From: Dinoroseobacter sp034111085
GTDB taxonomy: Bacteria; Pseudomonadota; Alphaproteobacteria; Rhodobacterales; Rhodobacteraceae
Assembly: GCA_034111085.1 (NCBI GenBank)
Contig: JAWUXZ010000031.1
Location: 1-64,000 of the forward strand
DNA: 64,000 bases
Reading direction: 5' to 3'
This document shows positions 35,566 to 42,701 of the stretch, piece by piece (within the stretch, counting starts at the first letter, position 1; each line of letters begins with the position of its first letter). Under the pieces are notes generated by a model. That model searched no databases and had not been told where the DNA came from. It worked only from the letters and a program-made list of their open reading frames with translations. The position numbers and the translations under genes were made by a program.

Positions 35566-36567
35566 CTAGGCCGTCTGCGCTTGGGCAAATTGCGCCGCAT
35601 ATGTCCGGTAGGCAGGCAAGGTCGCCGCCATCATCTTGCGCTGAGCCTCGGTCAGTTCTCGCTTGGCGCACGCCGGACGTCCCGCCCATAAAAGCCCATC
35701 GGTCAGCACTTGCCCCGGTTCCGTCTCGGTCCCGGCGGCCACCAGAACATCGCGCCCAACAATCGTGCCCGGCGCCAGCTTTGCGCCCATGCCAATCAGC
35801 GCGCCATCTGACACCTCAACACTATCCAGCGTTACGTTATGTCCAATCGTCACATTCGCGCCAATGACCGTTTGCGCCGAGCCACTGCGCAGGACCGAGT
35901 TGTCTTGCACATTGGTGCCTGCCCCGACGCGCAGCCCGTGGCGACTGCCATCAAGGATGCAGCCGAAAAACACACTGGTGTTTTCGCCCAACTGCACATC
36001 ACCGCGCACCAGCACAGAGTTTGCCACAAACAGCGGCGCGCCTTGCACCACATCTGCGACGTCTTCGGTGGGGCTTGGGGCCATCTGGGACTGCACAGCC
36101 TTGCGCGCGCGGGCCAACACATCTGGCGTGATCCGCCGCACAGGTTTGGCTGGGCTGCCCTGATAGAGCCAACCGCCCTCCAATACCGAGCGCGGAAACA
36201 CCGTCGCCCCTGCCGCCAAGATCAGCCCTTCACCGAGGGTGGAGCCGTCGAGGATCACCGCTCCGGCCTCAATCACACAGCCGTCCGCAACGTCGCACGC
36301 ATGGATCACAGCGCCTGCCCCAGCGGTCACATCGTCGCCGATATGTGTGGGCAACGTACCGTGCGAAATATGAACCGTACCGCCCGCCCCAAGGCTGAAG
36401 TTTCGCCCGATCTGCACGTAATGCCCATCGGCGCGGATCACCGCACGCGGCCCTAGCCGAGCGCCCGGCCCAAGCGTTGCACGCCCCAGCACGGCAGCTC
36501 CGTTCGCGGCCTCAACCGGGCCATCAATCTGCGGCGAGATACCGTCATAGGGCAAAACCGTCAGCAT
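35566..36567 (-). CDS. Tandem gamma-carbonic-anhydrase-like (left-handed beta-helix) protein
   Basis: A 333-residue protein containing two gamma-CA/LbH hexapeptide-repeat domains, at about residues 15-150 and 170-300, joined by a short helical link. Single-domain relatives include true gamma-CAs, CaiE, and PaaY, a thioesterase of the phenylacetate pathway. Domain 1 keeps the equivalents of Arg59, Asp61, His81 and His122 of the Methanosarcina enzyme (R45, D47, H66, H89) but has A84 for His117 and G60 for Gln75. Domain 2 keeps the equivalents of Gln75 and His117 (Q221, H243) but has lost the other four (D206, S208, R227, D248). It overlaps the mutase gene stop by one base and is the last gene of that operon; a CoA-thioesterase role is possible. 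Confidence 0.8.
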   Translation of the reverse strand: MLTVLPYDGISPQIDGPVEAANGAAVLGRATLGPGARLGPRAVIRADGHYVQIGRNFSLGAGGTVHISHGTLPTHIGDDVTAGAGAVIHACDVADGCVIEAGAVILDGSTLGEGLILAAGATVFPRSVLEGGWLYQGSPAKPVRRITPDVLARARKAVQSQMAPSPTEDVADVVQGAPLFVANSVLVRGDVQLGENTSVFFGCILDGSRHGLRVGAGTNVQDNSVLRSGSAQTVIGANVTIGHNVTLDSVEVSDGALIGMGAKLAPGTIVGRDVLVAAGTETEPGQVLTDGLLWAGRPACAKRELTEAQRKMMAATLPAYRTYAAQFAQAQTA

Positions 36568-38258
36568 CAGAAAACCGGAGTTTCGCGGTAAGTGCCCCAG
36601 ACCTTCTTCAAGGTCTCGATTATATCGCCCATTGTCGCCCCCTCGCGGACCAATTCGACCGTGACCGGCATTATGTTGGTGCCGTCGTCTTTGGCAACCT
36701 CCACCAATTCGACTAGAAGCGCGTCAATCTTAGTCTGGTCGCGCTCGGCCCGCACGCGCTTGGTGCGGCTGATCTGACGCTCGGCAGTGGCTATATCGTA
36801 AGGGTGAGTTTCGATCTTAACGTCACTTTCGTCCTCGACAAACGCATTCACGCTGATCTTGGTCTGCTCGCCCGCTTGGATGCGCAGCGCGGTGTCATAG
36901 GCGAAATCAGCAATATGCTTTTGAAACCAGCCCTCGTTGATCATCTGGATCGCACCGCCATTGGCGTCGATCTCGTCGAGCAACTCGAAGATGCGTTTCT
37001 CGTATTCGTTGGTCAGGCTTTCCACGTAGTAGCTGCCGCCCAGCGGATCGACCACATTGGTCACATTCGTCTCATGGGCGATGATCTGCTGGGTACGCAA
37101 CGCCATGCGCATCGCGTCCTCGGTAGGGATAGCAAACGCCTCGTCATAGCCGTTGGTATGCAGTGACTGCGCGCCCCCCAGCACCGCCGACATCGCCTGC
37201 ATCGAAGTGCGCACCACATTGATCATGTATTGCGGTTTGGTCAGCGTGGCCGCAGCAGTCTGGCAATGAAAACGCAGGCGCATGGATTCGGGCTTTTTCG
37301 CACCAAACCGTTCTTTCATAATCTTGGCGTAACAGCGGCGCAGGGCGCGGAACTTTGCAACCTCTTCAAACATGTCGTTTTGGGAGACAAAGAAGAACGC
37401 GAGGCGTGGGGCAAATTCGTCCACATCCATGCCGGTTTTCATGACCTCCTCGACATAGACAATCAGGTTTGCGAGCGTGAAGGCCGCCTCGTGCAATGGC
37501 GACGAGCCTGCTTCCGAGATATGGTAGCCCGAGATATTGATCGGGTTGTAGCGTGGCAACTCGCGGGCAGAATAGGCAATCATGTCCCGCACGATCCGCA
37601 CCGACGGCGCGATCGGGAAGATGTATTCCTTCTGGGCCATGTATTCCTTCAGGATATCGGCCTGGGTCGTGCCCGACAGCTTGGCTTTGTCGAGGCCGCG
37701 CTTTTCAGCAAGCGCCACATACATAGCCAGCATGATCCAGGCCGACGGGTTGATGGTCAGCGAAACGGAGATGTTCTCCAGATCGATCCCGTCAAACAGC
37801 GCCTCCATATCCGCCAGCGTGTCCACGGCCACGCCTTCGCGGCCCACTTCGCCGTCGCTCATCGGGTGGTCGCTGTCATAGCCCATAAGCGTCGGCATAT
37901 CGAAGTCGGTGGACAGTCCGGTCTGGCCTTGTTCGATCAGGTATTTGAACCGCCCGTTCGTGTCCTCGGCGATCCCGAAGCCCGCGATCTGGCGCATGGT
38001 CCAGTTGCGGCCTCGGTACATCGTCGGGTACGGGCCGCGTGTGAACGGATACTGCCCCGGCAGGCCAATATCCTCGGCTGGCATGTCCGCAATGTCAGCC
38101 GCCGTATAAGTCCGCTTGACTGGGATTCCGGTGTTGGTGAAGAACGCCTCGCGCCGCTCAGGGGCACGGGCGAGGAACTTAGCGACCTCGTCTGCCTCCC
38201 ACTTCTCATAGGCGGTTTGGGTTTCTTCGGGCGAGGTTTGCGAAAGCGGTTTGGTCAT
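36567..38258 (-). CDS. hcmA: 2-Hydroxyisobutyryl-CoA mutase, large subunit
   Basis: A 563-residue acyl-CoA mutase catalytic subunit without its own B12 domain. It has the MCM-type barrel, but the substrate-pocket residues are not those of methylmalonyl-CoA mutase. The MCM tyrosine in RQYAGF is isoleucine here (I91, RQIAGF). The following segment has D118 (GLSTDFD). The carboxylate-binding arginine is Q209 (KEYMAQKEYIFP). The catalytic histidine is kept (H246, ISGYHISEAG). Ile90, Asp117 and Gln208 are reported as diagnostic of 2-hydroxyisobutyryl-CoA mutase HcmA, matching here with an offset of one. It would convert 2-hydroxyisobutyryl-CoA to 3-hydroxybutyryl-CoA. Neighbours hcmB, a CoA ligase and a MeaB-type GTPase complete the set. 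Confidence 0.85.
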   Translation of the reverse strand: MTKPLSQTSPEETQTAYEKWEADEVAKFLARAPERREAFFTNTGIPVKRTYTAADIADMPAEDIGLPGQYPFTRGPYPTMYRGRNWTMRQIAGFGIAEDTNGRFKYLIEQGQTGLSTDFDMPTLMGYDSDHPMSDGEVGREGVAVDTLADMEALFDGIDLENISVSLTINPSAWIMLAMYVALAEKRGLDKAKLSGTTQADILKEYMAQKEYIFPIAPSVRIVRDMIAYSARELPRYNPINISGYHISEAGSSPLHEAAFTLANLIVYVEEVMKTGMDVDEFAPRLAFFFVSQNDMFEEVAKFRALRRCYAKIMKERFGAKKPESMRLRFHCQTAAATLTKPQYMINVVRTSMQAMSAVLGGAQSLHTNGYDEAFAIPTEDAMRMALRTQQIIAHETNVTNVVDPLGGSYYVESLTNEYEKRIFELLDEIDANGGAIQMINEGWFQKHIADFAYDTALRIQAGEQTKISVNAFVEDESDVKIETHPYDIATAERQISRTKRVRAERDQTKIDALLVELVEVAKDDGTNIMPVTVELVREGATMGDIIETLKKVWGTYRETPVF

Positions 38259-39229
38259 GGCGTGGTGCCTTCCGTGAACTGTCGGACAAGGGTTTCGGCG
38301 GCGGTATAAGGATCGGTCTCGCGGGCGATGATTGCGGCGGCCTGCGTTGCGGCACTCGTCGCCTGCTCGGTGCGGAACCGCTCTAGCACCAGCGTCTCGG
38401 CGGCCTTCGCCAGACGGAACGCGGCAATGCGCCCACGTCGATCCCTGCCCGCTTCGCCCTGAGTGGCGGCATGGTGCTTGGCCATCGCGGCCGTCAGGTC
38501 TTCAAAGCCTTCGCGCTTGTAGCTGCTCAGCCCAATAACAGGCGCGTTCCAACTGCCTTTTGGCCTGCCGCCTAGCCCATCGGCCAGCATCATCTTCAGG
38601 TCGGTGATCGTGCGGTTGGCATCCGAGCGGTCGCATTTGCTGACCACATGGATATCGGCAATCTCAAGAATACCCGCCTTGATCGCTTGGACTTCGTCGC
38701 CCAGACCCGGCGCGCTGACCACAACCGTAGTGTGCGAGGCATTGGCAATCTCGACCTCGTCTTGGCCGACGCCAACAGTCTCGATCAGAATATAGTCGAA
38801 CCCACCGACGTCGAGCACATCAACCACATCAAGGGCCGCATGTGCCATCCCGCCCACTGCCCCATGCGTCGCCATGGAGCGGACGAATACATCTTCGTCC
38901 AGCGCCAGATCGGCCATGCGAATGCGGTCCCCAAGGATGGAGCCACCGGAATACGGGCTCGACGGGTCAATCGCGACGACTGCGACGCGTTTTTCGAGGA
39001 CGCGCAGGTGCTTGACCAGTTCGGCCACCAAGGTCGATTTACCAGAGCCGGGCACACCAGTGATGCCGATCACTTGCGCATGGCCCGCGCGCTTGTAGAT
39101 CTCGCCAAGCGCCGGTCGCGCCTCGGCACTCACGGCCTCGGCCCGCGAGATCAGCCGCGCAATGGCGAAGCGTTCGCGCGCCTCGATCCGGGGAACCAGA
39201 TCGGCGCTGGGGATGAACGCCTTCTTCAT
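38255..39229 (-). CDS. meaH: MeaB/ArgK-type GTPase, mutase chaperone
   Basis: A 324-residue G3E-family P-loop GTPase that protects and reloads adenosylcobalamin in acyl-CoA mutases. The P-loop is GVPGSGKST at residues 58-66. Further motifs are AIDPSSPYSGGSILGDRIRM, the Walker B region ILIETVGVGQDE, and SKCDRSD for guanine recognition. The ATG at 39229 overlaps the ligase stop (ATGA), and the gene overlaps hcmA in the same way; the frame extends further upstream to 39352 only inside the ligase gene. In the mutase operon it is most likely the dedicated chaperone (named MeaH in known 2-hydroxyisobutyryl-CoA mutase clusters). Confidence 0.88.
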   Translation of the reverse strand: MKKAFIPSADLVPRIEARERFAIARLISRAEAVSAEARPALGEIYKRAGHAQVIGITGVPGSGKSTLVAELVKHLRVLEKRVAVVAIDPSSPYSGGSILGDRIRMADLALDEDVFVRSMATHGAVGGMAHAALDVVDVLDVGGFDYILIETVGVGQDEVEIANASHTTVVVSAPGLGDEVQAIKAGILEIADIHVVSKCDRSDANRTITDLKMMLADGLGGRPKGSWNAPVIGLSSYKREGFEDLTAAMAKHHAATQGEAGRDRRGRIAAFRLAKAAETLVLERFRTEQATSAATQAAAIIARETDPYTAAETLVRQFTEGTTP

Positions 39230-40650
39230 GCCTGCTGCTGTGCCAATGCGGCTTGCAATTCGGCACGGTTGTCGATGACGCGGCGGGCTTTGAAATCTGT
39301 CCTCTCGATGGTGTTTTGTGCTGCAATCTCGATCCCGGCGCGCACACCGCATAGCTTTTGCAGATGGGCGGTCGCATGGGCGCGAAACACGTCAATCGCT
39401 TCGGCCCCGTTGCGCGCAATTGCGTCCGAGACCTCGATCCGGATCACCATTTCGTCCATCGCGGCCTCACGGCTGATGAGGATGCGGTGCTCGCCACCAT
39501 AGCCATCAAGCTGGTTCAGCGCGGCGTCGATCTCGGACGGATAGACATTCTCGCCGCGCACAGTGAACTGATCGTCAATGCGCCCAATGATGCCTTGGGG
39601 AAGTGACGGATAGGTGCGCCCGCACCCTGTCGGGCCATCTTTCCACAGCGCCAAGTCACCGGACTTGTAGCGGATCATTGGCTGGCTGGTGCGTTCCAGA
39701 TGGGTATAGATCGGCGTGCCGCGCTGGCCGTAGGGCACGCGAACATGGGAGGTGGGATCGCAGACCTCGGTGTAGACTATATCTTGCCAGCACAGCATGC
39801 CTTCGGCACCCTCGGCCCCGCCCAGATGCATCCAAGGCGTCATCTCGCCCATGGAGCCGCTGTCATAGACCTTCGCGCCGTACAGCTCTTCAATCCGGTC
39901 GCGGATACCGGGGATGGATGCGCCCGGCTCGCCCGAGAAGAACAGCACTTTCAGGCCGAAATCGCGTGAGTTAAGGCCTTCCTCCTTGGCCACAGCCGCC
40001 AGATGCAGCGCGTAGGTCGGCGTGCCGTAGAACGCTTGCGGCTTGAGCATATTCAGCCATTGCGCACAGCGCGCCGACATACCGGTAGCGCCAGCGCCAA
40101 AGGGGAAGGTCTTGGCATGCAGGCGCTCGGACCCGGCCAGCGCGCCCCATGAGCCCATATACAGCGAGAAGATCGCCGCCACGCAGATCGTGTCGCCCGG
40201 ACGCAGACCCATTGCCCACATGATCCGCGCATGGGCGTTCGCGATCGAGCGCCAGTCATCACGGCTGATCGCAAACGCCGTGGGGCGCCCGGTGGTGCCA
40301 GAGGTGCCGTGGATATGATGAACCTCGGACGGATCAACGCAGAGATAGTCGCCAAACGGCTCATGTGCTTGTTGGGCGGCGCGCAGATGGGCCTTATCAA
40401 CGACTGGAACCTTCTCCTCGAAATCCTCAAGGGATTTCAGCATCGACGGATGAAAGCCCGCCTCGTCCCAATGGCGCTTGTAGAACGGGGCTTTTTCATA
40501 AGCGTAGGCGCACAACTCTTGCAGGCGTCCCAAAATCGCCTTCTCGCGGTCGGCTGCATGCATGGTTTCGCGCTTTGGAAACCAGTAGCGGCTGGAGGCG
40601 TCGGGGAAGTAGTTATCGTCAAATCGGGGCGGGAAACTCCACTGTTCCAT
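39226..40650 (-). CDS. PaaK-type acyl-CoA ligase, probable 2-hydroxyisobutyrate-CoA ligase
   Basis: A 474-residue AMP-forming ligase of the phenylacetate-CoA ligase subfamily. The phosphate-binding loop is HGTSGTTGRP (residues 114-123). The C-terminal half has YKSGDLALW and GRIDDQFTVRGENVYPSEID, the hinge and lid motifs. In the known 2-hydroxyisobutyrate pathway a ligase of this family (Hcl) forms 2-hydroxyisobutyryl-CoA for the mutase. Its position between hcmB and the GTPase, with overlaps of one and four bases, supports that role. The substrate is inferred from context, not from residues. Confidence 0.82.
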   Translation of the reverse strand: MEQWSFPPRFDDNYFPDASSRYWFPKRETMHAADREKAILGRLQELCAYAYEKAPFYKRHWDEAGFHPSMLKSLEDFEEKVPVVDKAHLRAAQQAHEPFGDYLCVDPSEVHHIHGTSGTTGRPTAFAISRDDWRSIANAHARIMWAMGLRPGDTICVAAIFSLYMGSWGALAGSERLHAKTFPFGAGATGMSARCAQWLNMLKPQAFYGTPTYALHLAAVAKEEGLNSRDFGLKVLFFSGEPGASIPGIRDRIEELYGAKVYDSGSMGEMTPWMHLGGAEGAEGMLCWQDIVYTEVCDPTSHVRVPYGQRGTPIYTHLERTSQPMIRYKSGDLALWKDGPTGCGRTYPSLPQGIIGRIDDQFTVRGENVYPSEIDAALNQLDGYGGEHRILISREAAMDEMVIRIEVSDAIARNGAEAIDVFRAHATAHLQKLCGVRAGIEIAAQNTIERTDFKARRVIDNRAELQAALAQQQA

Positions 40651-41057
40651 CAGCGTGGCCCACGTTCTTCGACAAGCTGGGTCAGACGCGCGACGATCTG
40701 GGCGGGGGGTGTGTCTTGCAACAGCACCTCAGCCACGCCCATCTCTTTTAGTGCGGCGACATCCTCGTCAGGCATCACGCCGCCTGCAACAAGGATCATG
40801 TCCTCGACGTTTTGGTCGGCCAGCATTTTGAAGATCTTCGGGAACACAGTCATCTGCACGCCCGAGAGCAGCGACACGCCGAGGATATCGACATCCTCTT
40901 GCACCGCCGCCGCGACCACCTCTTCGGCCGAGCGGTGTAGCCCGGAATAGATCACGTCCATTCCAGCGTCCCGCAGCGTGCGTGCGACGACCTTGACGCC
41001 TCGGTCATGGCCATCAAGGCCCACCTTGGCCAATAGAATACGAATTGGTTGCGCCAC
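40650..41057 (-). CDS. hcmB: 2-Hydroxyisobutyryl-CoA mutase, small B12-binding subunit
   Basis: A 135-residue cobalamin-binding subunit. The base-off motif DxHxxG appears in KVGLDGHDRGVKVV, with the supporting SLLSG and GGVMP segments. Length agrees with the small subunit of known split mutases such as HcmB. I chose GTG at 41057 because GGGGAGGG lies just upstream and the domain starts immediately; the frame opens further back at 41237 but crosses the promoter palindrome. It is the first gene of the operon and shares one base with the ligase gene. Confidence 0.87.
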   Translation of the reverse strand: MAQPIRILLAKVGLDGHDRGVKVVARTLRDAGMDVIYSGLHRSAEEVVAAAVQEDVDILGVSLLSGVQMTVFPKIFKMLADQNVEDMILVAGGVMPDEDVAALKEMGVAEVLLQDTPPAQIVARLTQLVEERGPR

Positions 41058-41079
41058 GTCACACCCTCCCCTGCGTTCA

Positions 41080-41099
41080 GTATTTCGTATACGAAATAC
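41080..41099. promoter_or_regulatory. Perfect 20-bp palindrome, likely GntR operator
   Basis: GTATTTCGTATACGAAATAC is a perfect palindrome, 22 bases upstream of the hcmB start and 48 bases upstream of the divergent GntR gene. The half ACGAAAT is repeated directly, once more just to the right (41099-41105). GntR/FCD proteins bind such short palindromes as dimers, so this is the best candidate site for control of the mutase operon and of the regulator itself. Confidence 0.75.
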
Positions 41100-41147
41100 G
41101 AAATTGCATGAAGCGTCAAGACCGGGTAAAGATAGTGCACCTGACGG

Positions 41148-41807
41148 ATGGACAAAATCATGGACGCGCTCGGCCCCAAAACCTCGCTGGTGGATCAGAC
41201 ATATCACGCCATGCTTGATGCGATCTGCACCGGGCAACTGAAACCCGGCACGCGCCTGTCACAAGACCAACTTGCCGCCGAGCTGGGCGTCAGTCGCCAA
41301 CCCGTCAACAGCGCGATTGCCATGCTAAAAACCCAGCGCTTTGTCGAAGATACCGGGCGGCGCGGTGTCGTTGTGTCCCCGATTGACCCCGACTTACTGC
41401 AATCGGTCTACCAGTTTCGAAGTGCTGTCGACCCGCTTGCGGTTCGGTTGGCGGGCCTTGCGCTGACCGAACAGGCAAGCGCGCGGGCAAAAGCGATTAT
41501 CAACGCCGGACGCCGCGCAGTCGAAAGCGGTGACGCGGTCGCCGCTATCAAGGTTGATATGGATTTCCACAACCTGATCTACGAGCTGAGCGGCAACGCC
41601 CTGATCCAAGACGCAATGCAACTGAACTGGCGACACCTGCAACGGGCCATGGGCGAAGTGCTCGCCAAACCCGGCATGACCGAGGCCGTCTGGCGCGAGC
41701 ACGCAACAATCCTATCGCTTATGCAGGCCGGCGATCTTGACGGGGCAGCCGAGGCCGCCCACGCGCATGTTGTTGAGGCCGCAGCGAGGATCGCGCGTCC
41801 CGGTTAG
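41148..41807 (+). CDS. GntR-family (FCD) regulator of the mutase operon
   Basis: A 219-residue regulator with a winged helix at about residues 10-75 (DQTYHAMLDAICTGQLKPGTRL, then ELGVSRQPVNSAIAMLKTQRFV) and an FCD ligand domain at 85-215 that includes DMDFHNLIYELSGN, where metal-binding aspartate and histidine are expected. It is divergent from hcmB, with the palindrome between them. It probably represses or activates the operon in response to 2-hydroxyisobutyrate or its CoA ester. The regulatory link is inferred from position. It is convergent with the BASS transporter gene, nine bases apart. Confidence 0.87.
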   Translation: MDKIMDALGPKTSLVDQTYHAMLDAICTGQLKPGTRLSQDQLAAELGVSRQPVNSAIAMLKTQRFVEDTGRRGVVVSPIDPDLLQSVYQFRSAVDPLAVRLAGLALTEQASARAKAIINAGRRAVESGDAVAAIKVDMDFHNLIYELSGNALIQDAMQLNWRHLQRAMGEVLAKPGMTEAVWREHATILSLMQAGDLDGAAEAAHAHVVEAAARIARPG

Positions 41808-41816
41808 CGAGGTCGC

Positions 41817-42698
41817 CTAAAGCAACCCATCCGGCATGTCCTGCTGCGAGCGCGCGTCAATCCTGCGGAACCAGAAGGTCAGAATGCTGGCCGTGATCAC
41901 GATAAACAACGAATAGAGCACCGGAACCGCGAGGATTTCCTGCTGCTGCGCCCCATCAAACGTCAACACAACCAACGCAACGGCAAGCGGCCCGTTCTGG
42001 ATACCCGTCTCCAGCGCGATGGTACGTGCGTTGCGCGGATGCAGGCGCAGGGCGGTGGCGAAAGTGAAGCCAACCACGATACCCAGACAGCCGATGGCGA
42101 TCGCCGAGGCAAATACAGGCCAAGGCGTGGACAACAAGAACTCCCAGTTCGTGGGCACCCAGCTGACCATCAAGAACACGATAAAGAAGATGCCAAGCGC
42201 ACTGCCTGCAAGTTCAACCAGCGCACCGATATTGGCGTTCAGCTTTCGGATAATCATGCCCAGCGCCACAGGCACCAGCAAGATAATCAGCGTGGCAACG
42301 ATGTTGGCGGTCGGAATGTCGATGTCCAAACCGCGCGCATAGAGCACCAGCAGCAGGGGGATTAGCACAACACCAAACACGGTGGAGTTCACGGTCATCA
42401 GAACCGAAAGCGCCAAGTTGCCCTTGGAGAAATAGGTAAAGATGTTGGAGGTCGTGCCGCCAGGCATACAGCCCATGATCAGCAAACCGATGATGATCGG
42501 CTCAGACAGGGGCAGCGTGACGGCGAGGCAGAACGCGACGAACGGCATGATCCCGTATTGCGAGGTCAGCCCGATGACGAGGCCGTAGGGCCGCTTCAAC
42601 GCCAGCGTAAAATCTTTCATCGTCAATGAGGCGCCCATGCCCAGCATGATCACGGCAATCATGATCGCAAGGATGGCCTGTTGGAATTCCGATACCAT
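41817..42698 (-). CDS. BASS-family (bile acid:sodium symporter type) transporter
   Basis: A 293-residue inner-membrane protein with eight to nine hydrophobic segments. Family hallmarks are VIGLTSQYGIMPFVAF near residues 36-51, GCMPGGTTSNIFTYFSKGNLALSV near 76-99, and ALETGIQNGPLAVALVV in the C-terminal half. Bacterial BASS members import organic acids such as pyruvate, pantoate or hydroxy acids with sodium. Situated beside the 2-hydroxyisobutyrate-type cluster, it could import that acid, though it is transcribed with the FadD-like ligase gene (three-base gap), so a different carboxylate is equally possible. Confidence 0.87.
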   Translation of the reverse strand: MVSEFQQAILAIMIAVIMLGMGASLTMKDFTLALKRPYGLVIGLTSQYGIMPFVAFCLAVTLPLSEPIIIGLLIMGCMPGGTTSNIFTYFSKGNLALSVLMTVNSTVFGVVLIPLLLVLYARGLDIDIPTANIVATLIILLVPVALGMIIRKLNANIGALVELAGSALGIFFIVFLMVSWVPTNWEFLLSTPWPVFASAIAIGCLGIVVGFTFATALRLHPRNARTIALETGIQNGPLAVALVVLTFDGAQQQEILAVPVLYSLFIVITASILTFWFRRIDARSQQDMPDGLL

Positions 42699-42701
42699 GG
42701 C

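Noticed and set aside
36567..38258. Reading hcmA as methylmalonyl-CoA mutase
   Set aside because: The tyrosine and arginine needed for the methylmalonyl substrate are replaced by Ile91 and Gln209, and the B12 domain is a separate small subunit in an operon with a CoA ligase.
37230..38309. A 359-residue plus-strand frame opposite hcmA
   Set aside because: It lies antisense to a clearly conserved mutase gene and its arginine- and histidine-rich product has no family pattern.
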